NCBI GenBank assembly: GCA_037179385.1
Contig: CM074179.1
Coordinates: 74,079,719 to 74,143,718 of the forward strand
DNA: 64,000 nucleotides
Source of the DNA: Holothuria scabra
Taxonomy: Eukaryota > Echinodermata > Holothuroidea > Aspidochirotida > Holothuriidae
Direction of reading: 5' to 3'
Below are positions 51,101 through 62,337 of this stretch, piece by piece. The notes below the pieces were generated by a model. It saw nothing but the letters and a program-made list of their open reading frames with translations, ran no database searches and had not been told where the DNA came from. The translations under genes and the position numbers were made by a program. Each line of letters begins with the position of its first letter. Positions within the stretch are counted from its first letter, which is position 1.

Positions 51101-53528
51101 GACCGCCCCCCCCCCCCCCCCCTCCCCCACCGATTGATCAAAATCACCTGTCGGAACTCTCTTTAGGTTGCAGTCTTGCACCCATGTTTCCAAAAAACAT
51201 GATTTCGTAGTGTCGTTTTTAGGCCCAGGTAACAAAATGCTTAGACAGCTGCATTTATTTAAACTATCTGAAGGCTATTTTTGATGATTTCGTAGTGTCG
51301 TTTTTAGGCCCAGGTAACAAAATGCTTAGACAACTGCATTTATTTAAACTATCTGAAGGCTATTTTATTTTATTCTAACGAGAAGCCTTTCTATCATCTT
51401 CTGTGGTACATTGGTAGGTTCACCCAAAGTTAGTTTCATTGCATAAATTAACCTACATATCTCCTCAATTAATACATAGACGTGCAATTAAAGATGTTCC
51501 TGTCGTGGATAATGACAACATGGACAACAATCCGATAAAAAGAGTATTTCAGTCCTCGCAAAATAGCTTCCAAAAACTTTTCCCCATGCACATCGTTTGA
51601 AATGAGCTTTTTGTTTAAATGATATGAAACTGTTACGTATTGCTATCGTATTGGTAGTTATCGAGTACTGATAAGCACAAGTACCATTTTGTTAAGTGAC
51701 CATTCACATGATAAGTGTCTAGCTTTTTCCATAAACGCAGTGGTCATTTGACTGCACATTATAATGCCATAAAAATAGTTTCTTTCTTTACTACCGTGGG
51801 TCTAAAAGCCAACACATTACGTCTGATGACCCTTCTTTCACTCTTCAATCTAGAGGAACAGACTGGATCAAGCAAGCCTTTCATCTTGGTCATTTCTTAC
51901 AACGTATTGGCAATTTAAAAGCGACCAAGTTGTGTAGTTTCTATAAATTGATGGTTCTCACTAATGTGCTTATCACAATTTTCAGATGCCGACACTATAC
52001 ACTACAGTAATAAACAGTAATTAAGTTTGAAAAGTTTGTTCCCTCTGCATATATTTTACTTTTGGGTCTAGCAGACTTTCACAAAGTAGGCTAAGTGTTT
52101 AACTTTTTTAACTTAAAACCGTTTCAAAACAAGCTACGTTACCCCCTTAAAACTAGTTTGTTTAAGCAGGATCGGGTGGGCATTTCAAATGCGTTTTTAC
52201 TCGGTAAACAGAAAAGAGGGAATTAGTTTTTTACCAGGTAAGAAAACCTTAATGAAAAGTTTACACAAAGTCCTGACTTGCCGAGACTCTAGTACTTATA
52301 TATTTGGTTCAAAGCTCTCCCAGAAACCATTTTAACCCCTGGCGATCAAACTCCGGAGCAGAGTTAAACCCAAAAGTGAAAAACCTTTAGATATTTATGG
52401 CAGTTGAACATAAACTAAGGTAAATTCAAAGAAAATTGTACCTACGAATAATTTTGGACCTGAAAAGAACTATATATTTGCATGTGATGAAAGGGAAAAT
52501 TCACAAAATATGCTGTTATATACCAGATTTGGTTACTCCATCAGACCTGATATGGTTGATAAGACCAGGAACAGAATTACTTAAAGCATCCGTGTTAGTA
52601 GTTCCATGCTTAAAGGCGTTGGGGGGGGGGGGGCGTACAGACACTGTGCTTTGTCGGCGCAGCTCCCAAAATGATGTTAATGCCAATCGTTCTAAACAAG
52701 CTAGTTCATGTTGTTATGGTAGGGGACGATTGAGCAATTTTAAGTTTAATTTGAAACAATGGCAAGTAATTCATACTTGCATGTATTTTAGCTGAAACAT
52801 TTAAGAGGCCCGATACTTTTCAAATTTGATCTTATCTAGTGACTATGCTTGATTGCTACCTTGGTGTAAAATATGTTCATTATCTTTCGTTATTCTGCAA
52901 TATCTAGACAACATTAGGAACTATGATTTTGTGTAAAGCGTTGAATAGTATACGATAGTGTCAGAGGTAGAGGGTACACGTCTACACCAAATTATATGTG
53001 AGAACCTACGTTGTGTGTCTTTTAAACCTGTGTAATTTAGTGCTGTCTTTTTCAGGTACAGGATTATGCTCTCTTCCTGGGATGTTTCATACGAGGATAG
53101 ATCAACCTTCCCAGTCATCACCGAAAACCTGAGGACAGTCATGGAAAGTTTAAAAAAGGTAATCTAAAGGACAAACAAATGGATTATTTCATGATTTTAT
53201 GTTTTATTAATCTCTTTTGAAAAAAAGGTAAAAATGAAAATTATTTACTCGGTTCATGAAAAAAGAGAGAAACTGCCTTTAACTCGTTGCGATTACTTTT
53301 ACAAGCAACTGAATTTCACTAACACAGGCTACATGTTACATTTGAACTTGATAGGAATGTGACTCGGGAAACAATGAGACAGAAGATCCGAATTACTTCG
53401 TCCTTGAGGAGCCGATGCTGGAAAACGAATATGAATTTTTAATGGACAAAAGGTCACTGAGACGATTTTACATCACAGTTCAAGACAGACAAGTTTATGC
53501 TCACCGTTCGCGAATGCATATGCAGTAA
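42030..53528 (+). CDS. receptor-tyrosine-kinase-like pseudokinase gene (kinase domain and tail)
   Basis: Nine exons (42030-42118, 45597-45764, 46927-47037, 48759-48961, 49442-49561, 50168-50309, 50574-50668, 53056-53158, 53355-53528) give a tyrosine-kinase-like domain and a 70-residue tail. Every junction keeps frame except 50668/53056. Visible blocks in order: [13 protein letters not shown]; eroded glycine loop [11 protein letters not shown]; beta-3 FVAKTL with Lys kept; alpha-[12 protein letters not shown] with Lys where Glu is expected; HKNMVDIL; hinge [15 protein letters not shown]; an insert rich in charges; DVANGMKFL; catalytic loop [10 protein letters not shown] in place of HRDLAARN; DFV in place of [49 protein letters not shown]. 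Loss of the catalytic Asp and the loop Asn predicts no phosphotransfer. A scaffold or receptor-partner role is inference. The membrane part may be encoded by small exons from 3-13 kb. Confidence 0.88.
42278..42653. mobile_element. CAGGGGCG-ended MITE (hAT type)
   Basis: Ends CAGGGGCGCAAATC and, inverted, CAGGGGCGGAAATC. Flanks AAACTCTC and AACCTCAC agree at 6 of 8 positions, as an aged 8-bp target duplication. The interior is G/C-rich with poly-C tracts. It lies in the intron between 42118 and 45597. Confidence 0.7.
44687..45114 (+). repeat. dispersed repeat family B, copy 1
   Basis: Colinear with 59361-59767 over about 400 bp. Shared blocks include CGGCACTGCAG, ATATGGAGCTTTTATT, TGGGAAAACCGCAC or AGGAAAACCGCAC, and ACGTCACTGCTCTGCAA. 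No coding capacity. Element class unknown. Confidence 0.75.
45597..45764 (+). CDS. pseudokinase exon: glycine-loop to beta-3
   Basis: The acceptor CACAG at 45592-45596 fits the phase from 42118. Reads [19 protein letters not shown] and later YWTAVF and FVAKTLS. Only one glycine of the usual GxGxxG remains. The donor GTATAT follows 45764. Confidence 0.85.
46927..47037 (+). CDS. pseudokinase exon: alpha-C and beta-4
   Basis: Acceptor GTTTTCAG, donor GTAACG. Reads [19 protein letters not shown], then [12 protein letters not shown], matching the alpha-C helix and the HxNIV turn of tyrosine kinases. The position of the salt-bridge Glu appears to be Lys. Confidence 0.85.
47738..48058. mobile_element. 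intronic MITE with inverted ends
   Basis: About 47745-47785 (TTAAAGATC, ATCCTCTCACCCCAAA) is inverted at about 48015-48055. No ORF inside. Lies in the intron between 47037 and 48759. Class not assigned. Confidence 0.55.
48759..48961 (+). CDS. pseudokinase exon: hinge, insert and alpha-E
   Basis: The acceptor TATTTAAAG fits the phase from 47037. Reads [18 protein letters not shown], a kinase insert with [11 protein letters not shown], then [19 protein letters not shown]. The GTAATT donor sits after the AAT codon, so the open frame that reads on past it is intron. Confidence 0.9.
49442..49561 (+). CDS. pseudokinase exon: degenerate catalytic loop
   Basis: Phase 0 in and out; acceptor TTTTTGAAG, donor GTATGC. 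Reads [13 protein letters not shown], then [19 protein letters not shown] is kept but R-D of HRD reads P-G, the Asn reads K, and DFG reads DFV. This exon is the main reason for calling a pseudokinase. Confidence 0.9.
50168..50309 (+). CDS. pseudokinase exon: APE-type region and alpha-F
   Basis: Reads [40 protein letters not shown] and VWEIFSLG, strongly kinase-like, ending at a good GTAAGA donor. The acceptor (AATTAG) is weak, so the left edge is less certain, though it keeps phase. Confidence 0.88.
50574..50668 (+). CDS. pseudokinase exon: TPYEGLS region
   Basis: Acceptor AATATGCAG. The split Gly codon joins in phase with 50309 to read [17 protein letters not shown] and [11 protein letters not shown]. 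The GTATAAGT donor at 50669 leaves phase 0, which does not match the next exon. Confidence 0.85.
51201..51370 (+). repeat. 85-bp tandem duplication
   Basis: Units 51201-51285 and 51286-51370 differ at about one base. In an intron of the pseudokinase gene. Evidently recent. Confidence 0.95.
53056..53158 (+). CDS. pseudokinase exon: C-lobe end
   Basis: Acceptor TTTTTCAG, donor GTAATC. After one base it reads [20 protein letters not shown] and [14 protein letters not shown], the conserved CW...RPTF end of a tyrosine kinase, with Cys to Ser and Pro to Ser changes. Confidence 0.88.
53355..53528 (+). CDS. pseudokinase terminal exon
   Basis: Acceptor TTGATAG, phase 0. Reads [20 protein letters not shown], then [20 protein letters not shown] and a stop at 53526-53528. 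The Tyr-containing acidic tail ([12 protein letters not shown]) could carry docking sites, as inference. Confidence 0.85.
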   Translation, partial: ECDSGNNETEDPNYFVLEEPMLENEYEFLMDKRSLRRFYITVQDRQVYAHRSRMHMQ

Positions 53529-53609
53529 CACCAATATAAACAATTGTAATAACAGTTGTAATAACCAAAAAAAAAGAAAAAGTATATATTTTGAAATCTC
53601 AGAACCTTA

Positions 53610-53615
53610 AATAAA
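53610..53615 (+). terminator. poly(A) signal AATAAA
   Basis: AATAAA lies 82 bp after the stop codon of the pseudokinase gene, a typical short 3' UTR. Confidence 0.65.
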
Positions 53616-56600
53616 TAAGCATAGGGTACAGTTTTATTTCCTTTTCTCTTAAAATATAAAATGGATACTTTTTGTGTATATAACGAGACATATTCAACAT
53701 AGTAGGCGAAATGTGACCAGGAAATTGCAGATCTTTAGTTACGTTTAATCGCCATATATTTCGTTTTTATACAAAAAGAAAGAGAAGAATAAATGTATAT
53801 TAAAGCATTCCTTGCAACTTTTCAAACGGTTTGGCTATATAAAGCGAGAAATCAATAAGTTGTTCATTGCAAAGATTTGAGGTACCCTTTCCCATGGACA
53901 TCCCTTAGCTCAGAGACATCTCGTTTTCGGTAAAATTGTTTTGTCACCACATCATTCAATCAAAATCTAAAATCTTTTTAAATTGAATAACGAGGACCAA
54001 AATAGTAGGCTAGGGGCTAAGGGACGACAGAATTTTTCATGTCATTGAAATTGCTTGAGCAGGACTAGGCAAGGTAAATGGGAAATATTAAAAAAAAATG
54101 ACTCCCACAAGTTGAACAAACTTCTAAGATTACTGCGACCGTCATATATTAAAAGAATTATTACGACATTGAAATGCAGTGACTTAAATTTTAAAATATA
54201 TATTTATTTATTCAATTTTATGGAAAGGCTTTTCTAACCAGCTTCCTTAATGCATATATTTTGTATAGAGGATATCACGTTCTCTTTGTTACATATAAGC
54301 GACCTTCACAGCAGTGGCGTAGTTAGAATTTCATTTATGCAAGTGGTGCATCCAAACTACTAATGAATTAGTGACATTTAGTGCGCCATTTTACGTTGGT
54401 TGTTTTCCAAATGAGAGTGAAAAAAATTTTCCCTGAAGGTAGAAGCTACATTGGTTGGATTTTTGGAGCATAATTTATATGACGAAACTTACAGAATTTT
54501 CATTTTTCCAAGAAACTTTAGTAAAATATAATTACACGTGTTTAAACAAGCATAATATTGAGCTCCTCAAGTTCGTTTTTTTTTTAAATCTATGAAGTAA
54601 CAAATTATGTTTTTCATGCAATAAGAGTGTAATTTAACTACAAACAATAGGTTGCGAAACCGAAATAAATCAGTCAGTGCTGCATATTCTGGGCAACACC
54701 TTTCCACAGTTTTGTAACGGTAGTAAGCAAAATGAGATATAACTATATAAGGTTGCTCTAGAACTATGTGTTTTCAGATTATGTGTTAACTTAATATATT
54801 TTCAACCTCAGAGATAATGAAAAAGGGTATATTGTATCATACTCACCAATCATTTAATCATTTCATTTATGAGTACATGTCCTTAAGGGGAGCGGAGGTG
54901 GCAGTTTGAAAAAAAAATAATTTGAGTGGACCCTTCAACGTCGCTTTTATCCTTAAAATTACCTTTCAACTTGATCCTCCTCTTAAAACGACAGTGATCC
55001 ATAAAGTCTTTAAACAAATTAACAGAACTAAGAGCTTAGTTCAGTTCCCTTGCAATAAATTTTTAGCCAAAGTTTATGAGCTGATTTTTTCTGTACCCAT
55101 TGTTTGATGCTTCATGTGCCTTATATTGTCAGTTATTGATCGTTTGACTGTTTTCTCCGAAGAAGGGGTCGTCTAATACCCATACAGTAGGGTATATTTT
55201 GAGCCATTGAAACAAGTTCCTAGATTTGTACTGATGAATTCCACCTTTCAGATGCTTATATCTCAAATAACATCTTTACTGATTCCAAGTGGCGTATTAA
55301 GGGATTGTGTGATCCAAGACGAGGACGCATTACACCCTGCTCTTAGAGAGTGAGACAACCCCCGCCCCCTCCCCGAACAAAGAATAAACAACGGAACTTA
55401 AGTTTCGCTGCAGAATAGCTAGGTTTTGAAAACAAGTATAAGTGAAAAGAAGTGAAGAGAAAATCAAGAAGATAAAGTATCACAAACCTCTTTTGACCGA
55501 TCAGGATTACTGGCGCACTATCGGAATTCCTTAGAAGTGACATTAACATTCTACTCGTTGACACTTTGTTACCAGCCTTCATGCAAAATTGTAAAATTTA
55601 TGTCATTCGCGGCTATCCGAAACACGACGCATCATTTCATTTGAAGTTAGCAACAAAATTGCAAAATACTTAAAATTCGTAAAACTCTATATAATAACCT
55701 AATACAACCTATTTATGCCGCAACTTCTAATTTGCTTTGACGCAATATTTGGGGAACGTTGTCATAGACATGAGTCACAACTCCGACACACATGACGCTT
55801 ATTGGACTTACCGGCTTCCATGGGTCAGAGTGTGGGCCTTTCAATTCGTGAAAAAGCATATACGTTATTATATCTTTACTATTTGGTATCATTATATAAG
55901 CTAAAACGTAGATTGGATTTCTAAGAACATGGAGGTGTTACGGATGGAGTTAAAACTCCTTTCCTTTGAAGCTATCATGGATGCTGACTAAAAGCTCCTG
56001 ACTGTCTCGCTCTTGAAAAGAGTAGACGACAATAAGGAGATAAGGAGGTGATTCTAATTTTTCTTGGCGTCTGTAAGATCTCAAACACCTCTTGGCATGG
56101 TTCCACTCATTGCCACACTATTGCCAGTCGTCAAAGAAAACGAAAATTATCTTTTAAAAGCACTTCTTCACTTCTTAGAATAGTTCTGTTTGTATTAATT
56201 TATCTACCGCACGCAGGTGGTTCACTTCTTAAGGAAATTTCCTGAAATGTTTCAAATTTCATATGAAAAGTCAGACTTTCTAGTGCTGGAAGGAATGTTA
56301 AATAACTGATTGGACAACTTAAAATAACAAGGACGCCTGATCACCTAGAAGTGCATTAACATACGTTTAGACATGACGACTGACAAGAATTTCACCCATG
56401 ACGGAACCCACGATCACTTTAAGACATTGTGACTGTCAATTCTTTTCTTAGAGAATTACGTGAGTGTGAAAGGACCTGTCAAGCAGAGCCTTTCCCCACA
56501 AAAGGATACCCGACGCGTATTGTCTGATTGATAGGGGGGGGGGGGGGGGATTTCTTCATCAGTAATACCTCCATGGTAGGAGTTAATGTTACTAGAGCAT

Positions 56601-57121
56601 TAGCCTCTTTGAGCCAATGACTGATATCCTATGATTTTAATAGACTCAGAATGTATGATACCCGTGTGGTGAAACGTCAGCCGGGCTGACCCACAATTTA
56701 TTAGGAAAAGTCATTACCACCACTACTGTACTTCTTGGCTACTGCATGTCGCCTGCTTTCAGCAGTGGGTACCCAACTTAGTTCTTCCAGTCACAATTAT
56801 TTCATTTCTTTAAATGGTCGTATAGACACTAGATGGTTTATCAGGGGAGTGAATACGCAGCTGTTATCGGATCAGTGGCGAAACGCCCATGTGGTCGGGG
56901 GACGACGACCCATTGACGAACCAAAGTTTTCAGTTGGCGCCTTTTTATGGTTTTAACATTCTGCTTTAACGTGCGCGAGCGGGCAATTTTCACCCCACGT
57001 ACCAAAATCCCTAGTTCCCTTAGTCACCTAGTCACCCTTTCTAGAATGAGCATACTAGACTGTCATGTTTCATGATTGGCTACTGAAAATGTAACATCAT
57101 TTTTCTCCTTCATTGTGATAT
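53616..57121. other. intergenic, nothing coding recognised
   Basis: It holds a GTGGCGTA-type repeat end near 54313, G/C tracts near 55355 and 56535, and scattered short ORFs without recognisable domains. Confidence 0.5.
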
Positions 57122-58014
57122 TTACTGGAAGTAACTGCTTGGTTTACCTTGACTATCCAGTATTGAAGTCCTGAAATTGCAAGATATGTTGAAAAAAATT
57201 AAAACATTTAGCTGCTGTTTCAAAATAGGTTGAGGCAAAAGTGGCACCAGCAGGAGGCCGAGGCGGCCATCCCCCCCCCCCCCGTCCGGAAAGGATGGCC
57301 CCCGTGTTAGGAAAAGATCCAGTTTCTTCGGTAAGCTTGCATCCATACCATGAAAGATGTAGGCCCCGTCCCTACCCCGAGTTCCGACCCCAACGATCTT
57401 CTTGATTTTGCTAACGAGAAGACCATATTCTTCAAGTAAACACTCAAAATTCCTTTTTTTTAATCCGATTTGCTCAACCTGATCTTCAGAATTCCAACAT
57501 TGTGAAAAGTAAGTAAAAGTAAACAGATTTTTCATTATCACCGCACGACGTCCATTCCCAGCTGACTGAAGGGTCTAATTTTACAAAATGTTCCGTACGC
57601 TCGGCGGCAACCAATCGTAGAGCTTCGTTTCGATAGTGTTGAAAAAGGTGGACCATAGAGCAGGCTGAATAAAGATGAACAATAAAGGTCACAAAATTTG
57701 TTTTATACGTTTTTTTAGTTTCCTCCCATCCTAGTAGCTTTATACAATTATGACATGATGGCAATAATATCAAATCAATATCACTGTTGCGAGGGTCCGA
57801 GGGAATAACTGCGTTTGGCGAAGTTACCTGCGAAAATTGAAAGTCTATGTGGAATGATACGTGATACATCCACATCATTTGTTGGTATGAAAAGACTCAA
57901 ATAGGGTTTTGGCAAACGTTGTTGTCCTCCACAGATCATTGGCATGGGTATTTTGCTTAACTGTTTAATAATTCGCAACAAGTCCTTTAATGAAAATCTC
58001 AACAAACTCATCAA
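57122..58014 (-). pseudogene. unidentified coding-like cluster in three frames
   Basis: On the minus strand three overlapping open stretches look protein-like. A (58014-57781) contains MSLLRFSLKDLLRIIKQL and PYLSLFIPTNDVDVSRIIPH. B (about 57840-57486) contains PNAVIPSDPRNSDIDLILLP, NCIKLLGWEE and HFVKLDPSVSWEWTSCGDN. C (57541-57250) contains VEQIGLKKRNFECLLEEYGL and DGAYIFHGMDASLPKKLDLF. They are in order and could be exons or one frameshifted gene. A GCAG-GTAACT at the A/B boundary could act as a donor or acceptor. I do not recognise the family. C ends in a poly-C tract at 57271-57283. Confidence 0.35.
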
Positions 58015-59037
58015 CCAATTAAAAGGAACCGCGTGGAATCGATAACGGCTAATTTTATAGAAAGAGGAATTCGTAGTAAAATTTTGATTTCCATGTGTAA
58101 AATTGAAAAACCTTATTTACACATTGTGGTTAAATCTGCATTCAAATCGGTCATGCATTTCTCGAGATATAACTAAAAAAAGTTACGTTAATTATGTTCC
58201 AAATTTAAGTTGGGACAGCAGAGGTTGTATCACTTCGTCGCATTGACAAGGAGTTCCTTGTTTCCCTTTTTCAGACAGTTGTGTTCACCTTATTGTTAAT
58301 ATATAGGACTTCTCTGTGAGGAATGCAAAGTTTTCAAAGTTCTCATGCCACTTATGCAATCAAATTTTGATAATATGGGATTGTTGAGGAGGAAAACATC
58401 TATGAATTTTGAGAAAAACAAACGATTGACCATTAGTGTCAGGTAATGATGTCATATATGCTTGTTTCAAGTTCACTTTTTGTTAAAAATGTGACAACTT
58501 TACCTGCTAAAGTTTAGAATTTGACCTTACCTCGCAAGTTTCCTCCAAAATCTGTCAAATTTTGATTACATGAGCAAGTCCAAACTTTCACACACAAAGC
58601 AATAGCAGACAACTCCTTGTTCCGTATATGCTCAAACGTGCGGTAGCGACAATGGCAGAGGACGTTAGTGCAGTGTGCTCTGTCCATGTATGTAGAGAGT
58701 CGGTAGTGGGAGACCATTTTTGGAAGCTTTGCCTCAGAAGTCAATATAAGTACAGTTTTGTGAAGGTGGTCTATTTCGAAATACCTTTGGAAAACCGTTG
58801 GAACTGGAAGGAAAGTGACAATGTTAAGCAGATGTTAGTGTTCTGTATTTCAAAACTATAAAAAGATAACAAAACTTTAAACGTAAAGAAATGTAGTGGT
58901 GTAGGAAGCAATATGAAAGCGGAGAGGGGGGGGGGGGGTAAAACAATTTTTGACCATGCACCTCAAATTACCCCATTGACCAAAAGGTGAATTTTTATGC
59001 TAAATTTTTTCGCATTTTCTTCCAGCAAGAACAATAT
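58015..59037. other. non-coding stretch
   Basis: A short ORF at 58628-58861 (MLKRAVATMAEDVSAVCSVH...) has no recognised domain. A G-tract of 13 lies near 58927. Confidence 0.45.
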
Positions 59038-59039
59038 TT

Positions 59040-59241
59040 TTAATAAAAAAAATCTGATTTCTTCTTAAGTGTGAACTGCTGTGTTAGGTATGTAATTTTG
59101 GGTCCCTTTAGACTTTTGTTAATGTGGAGCTTGTATTGCAAAAAATAGACTAGATTCATGGTTTCCTGATAGGAAATTTGAATATTTGGAGGACCAACGA
59201 AGAACCTACGTTTCCTATTAGCATATATCTGAGATAACATG
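59040..59241 (+). repeat. dispersed repeat family C, copy 1
   Basis: Colinear with 59911-60127. Shared blocks include GACTTCTTCTTAA or GATTTCTTCTTAA, GGGTCC, GTTTCCTGATAG and CATATATCTGAGATA. Confidence 0.75.
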
Positions 59242-59360
59242 ACGACTTAAGATCGTCTTTGTTACATGATGTTATCAACGGAGTGCGGAATGAGACTTTT
59301 CGGCGACATTCAAAAAGCTCCCGAAACTTCTTTTTGTCCTTTTTGGAAAAAAATAAAAGC

Positions 59361-59767
59361 CTATATTGAGGAAATTTTTAGGGAACGGCACTGCAGCGGC
59401 TTGGGAAAGTTTTCCATTGATTGATTTATTCGCAATTGCAGTAAGGGTTGAAATTAAGGGCACGAGAAGCGTGGGGAAAATTCTGCCTCTCTGAAACCAA
59501 AAAAAAAAAAAAAAAAATATGGAGCTTTTATTGGGAAGAATTTAGAATTTTATGAAGGAAAGGTTAGGAAAACCGCACTGTATTTGACTGGTGTCTTTTA
59601 TTGCAAATTTCCAAATTTTTCACTTTTTCGAGTCAGGGGCAATCTCCCCCTGCCTTTTTTTAAGCTGCGTCACTGCTCTGCAACATTGAACATTAATGAA
59701 ATTTTGACACTTCAATAACTGAAGAATCCATATACACAGCCTACTCAACCGACAGGGTTAAAAGGTG
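59361..59767 (+). repeat. dispersed repeat family B, copy 2
   Basis: Partner of 44687-45114. It carries an A-run of 19 near 59500 in its middle. Copies of B and C alternate here, so the two may be parts of one larger element. Confidence 0.75.
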
Positions 59768-59910
59768 ATGATAGGTTTATATGAGAGCATTTGAATACAG
59801 TAGGCCAATAGTTCCCTGCCTGGAATATGAAGTCTTGCTCGAAAGACTATCTTCAGTTGTCGCTGAGCGTACAAAAAAATTAAAAAATCGCAAGAAGAAT
59901 TTTTTTTAAA

Positions 59911-60127
59911 ATAAAAATAAAACTGACTTCTTCTTAAAAGTAAACACTACTGTATTAGGTACGTAGTTTACGGAGCGCGCCGAAGACGTGGGTCCTTTTA
60001 CACTTTTGTAAATATGGAGCCTGGTTTGTAGATAAGAGATTAGATTCAGAGTTTCCTGATAGAAAATTTGAATAATCGGGAAATATCGAATAATCTGCGT
60101 TTCCCATAAACATATATCTGAGATAGC
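59911..60127 (+). repeat. dispersed repeat family C, copy 2
   Basis: Partner of 59040-59241, in the same orientation about 870 bp downstream. Confidence 0.75.
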
Positions 60128-60239
60128 CAGAACTCGGAAAATTTTTCTCACCTGGTTTATAAGCGAGAACTAATGCATTTTATGTTGAATATGCGGCGCG
60201 CAAAGAGCGCCGTGAACTTCTTTTTTTTTTTGAGATCTG

Positions 60240-61380
60240 GAAAAAATGTTTCTTTCTGGCCCTGAGAAGTGGCCGGGGGGGGGGGGGGAGCATGAATGGA
60301 TTACGTTACTTGTTTTTAGTTATTGCTTAAAGGATTTTTTAAAGTTGCTGGTGCCATTAACCTTAGTTATCTCAATGTTATCATTTTTGTACTAGTATAT
60401 AAGCTTGAAATTTCGGAGCAGAACTTATTTTGAACAATTGAACCATTATTAGGGATATGGTTTTTGAATGATTTTAAGTAGTTCAAACGCATTTGTCACC
60501 TTCTACATTTCCCTCATCCTCAGAGTCGTTTTATAAATATTCAATATGCTGGGAGCACGCCATTTTGTATCCCCGTACTACTGAGTAAGTATCAATTAGC
60601 AGTCAGAGAATAAAATTCTCAACTTGTTGTGGAGCAATTCCACGAGGCTAACAAACTACAAAGATAGGTCCATGTCATGCTGAATACCACCAGATGGGAA
60701 CAAATTCAAGCAAGCGTTACCAATCGCGTATTTTGCCATTCAGAACGCGTCCCTGTCTTCGCAGTTGAAGTTCTCTGCCCTATGATAAAACTGAATCTTG
60801 TTCCAGAGAACCCTATCCCGGTTATCTAGTGGATTGGTTAAATGCGAGCGGAAAAATGTTGATGTAATCAATATTCTTGTTGTTGTTGTTCGGTTGATAT
60901 TATTCTCCTTTTTACAGGGTTTAAAAGCCCTTTTTCGTGTACTGTCACTCGTGATATTTATAGCAATTTGTTTAAAATGTCCATAGTATCTTAAGTCTAC
61001 CTCTACAGAATTCAACGTTATGTTCATCATAAATCCAATTTTCTGAATAAACGTGACAAATGAGAATTTGCAACCCACTACAGTTCATCTACTCATCAGC
61101 CGCTGTCGTCGTTGCTAAATTGATCAGATCATTTTTTCAAAATATTTTGTACGTTGGAATTTAACATGGCGCCTAGATTGGAGAGAGAATTGGTCGCGTT
61201 GGAAATCCTGTACCCTTACAAATAGAAGCAGCCCCCATCGAAAAATCCTGCTGACGCTACTGAAAACGACATGGGTCACTTAATTGTTTCAGGGAAAACA
61301 AGCCGGTGAACCACAACCGGAAAAAACCCGTGGCCAGCTGGACGTGAGCCAATAAGTTGAAAATTGAATCTAAAAACTCC
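60240..61380. other. non-coding stretch
   Basis: G-tract of 13 near 60276. No gene recognised; ORFs near 60740-61078 lack domains. Confidence 0.45.
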
Positions 61381-61384
61381 ATGA

Positions 61385-61560
61385 AACTGACTGACTGACT
61401 TACTGACTGACTTACTGACTGAATTACTTTCCGACTGAATGACTGACTGAATGACTGAATAACTGACTAACTAAGTGACTGACTGACTGACTGATTGACT
61501 GACTGACTGACTAGCTGGCTGGTTGGCTGGCTAGAAGACCGGCTGGCTGGCTGACTGGCT
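61385..61560 (+). repeat. (GACT)n / (GGCT)n imperfect tetranucleotide array
   Basis: About 175 bp of degenerate GACT units that change to GGCT units near 61511. Confidence 0.95.
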
Positions 61561-62086
61561 AACTTTATGGTCTTCTGACTCATGTCACATTTCCATTCTT
61601 AATCCCTTTCTGCAGTTTTGAGAACTTGTTTTTGGTGTTAGCATGACTGCATAAGGGTTTTTTCAATCAAATATATACAAATATGGAGTTTGCATTGGAG
61701 CGAATTTGAATTTTATGACGAAAAGTTGCGAAAGTTGCATTGTACCAATAATTGGAAATTTACCAAACAAACTAAAAACAAATAAAGATTACGAAAATGT
61801 TGTAACTGCTTACGACCAGAATATTTCTAAAATCTTCATATATTTCTATATTTTTGCTTTATAAATTTGCAGCTATTTTAAGCCACTTTTACAGTTGTGT
61901 GGGGTTTTTTGATACCGCTAAGAAAGCATTTGCTTCAAAATAACGTTTTACCATAACTTTCTTCAGCTCGGGTTCTGGTTTGACAGTTTGTGTTAGAAAC
62001 GATTCGGGCAGACCGAGACACAGACCGGATAGTTGATGATTACCCCGCACATAGATGACAGTGCTTTCATTAAAGACTGGTTTTAA
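61561..62086. other. non-coding stretch with a fragment of repeat family B
   Basis: 61681-61740 (ATATGGAGTTTGCATT, AATTTTATGACGAAAAGTTG) resembles the middle of repeat family B. Otherwise nothing was recognised. Confidence 0.45.
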
Positions 62087-62337
62087 TCCTTTACCATTGT
62101 TTGGGTCCTTTTAAACCCATGCGGAGAGCTCGGCTGTGCCACATCTTTACTGTTTCACGCGGAGCTCGAAACTGCGAGTAGCTACCCGAAAATTCGGCCA
62201 CAACAGCGAGAGAGACAATAGTTTAAGGTCGCGGGGTCAATGGCCTACGGAAGCCGATGCGGGGCGGGCTGCGTCCGCTTTTCCGCCCACTCCCGAGGCG
62301 CGCAAATGTGCCCCGATCGGAGCACAACGGTAAAGGG
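62087..62337. mobile_element. piggyBac-type MITE, copy 1
   Basis: 251 bp between TTAA sites (62083-62086 and 62338-62341). The left end TCCTTTACCATTGT is the inverse of the right end ACAACGGTAAAGGG with two differences. TTAA duplications and CCCTTT-like ends fit the piggyBac superfamily. Short ORFs inside are not genes. Confidence 0.85.
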
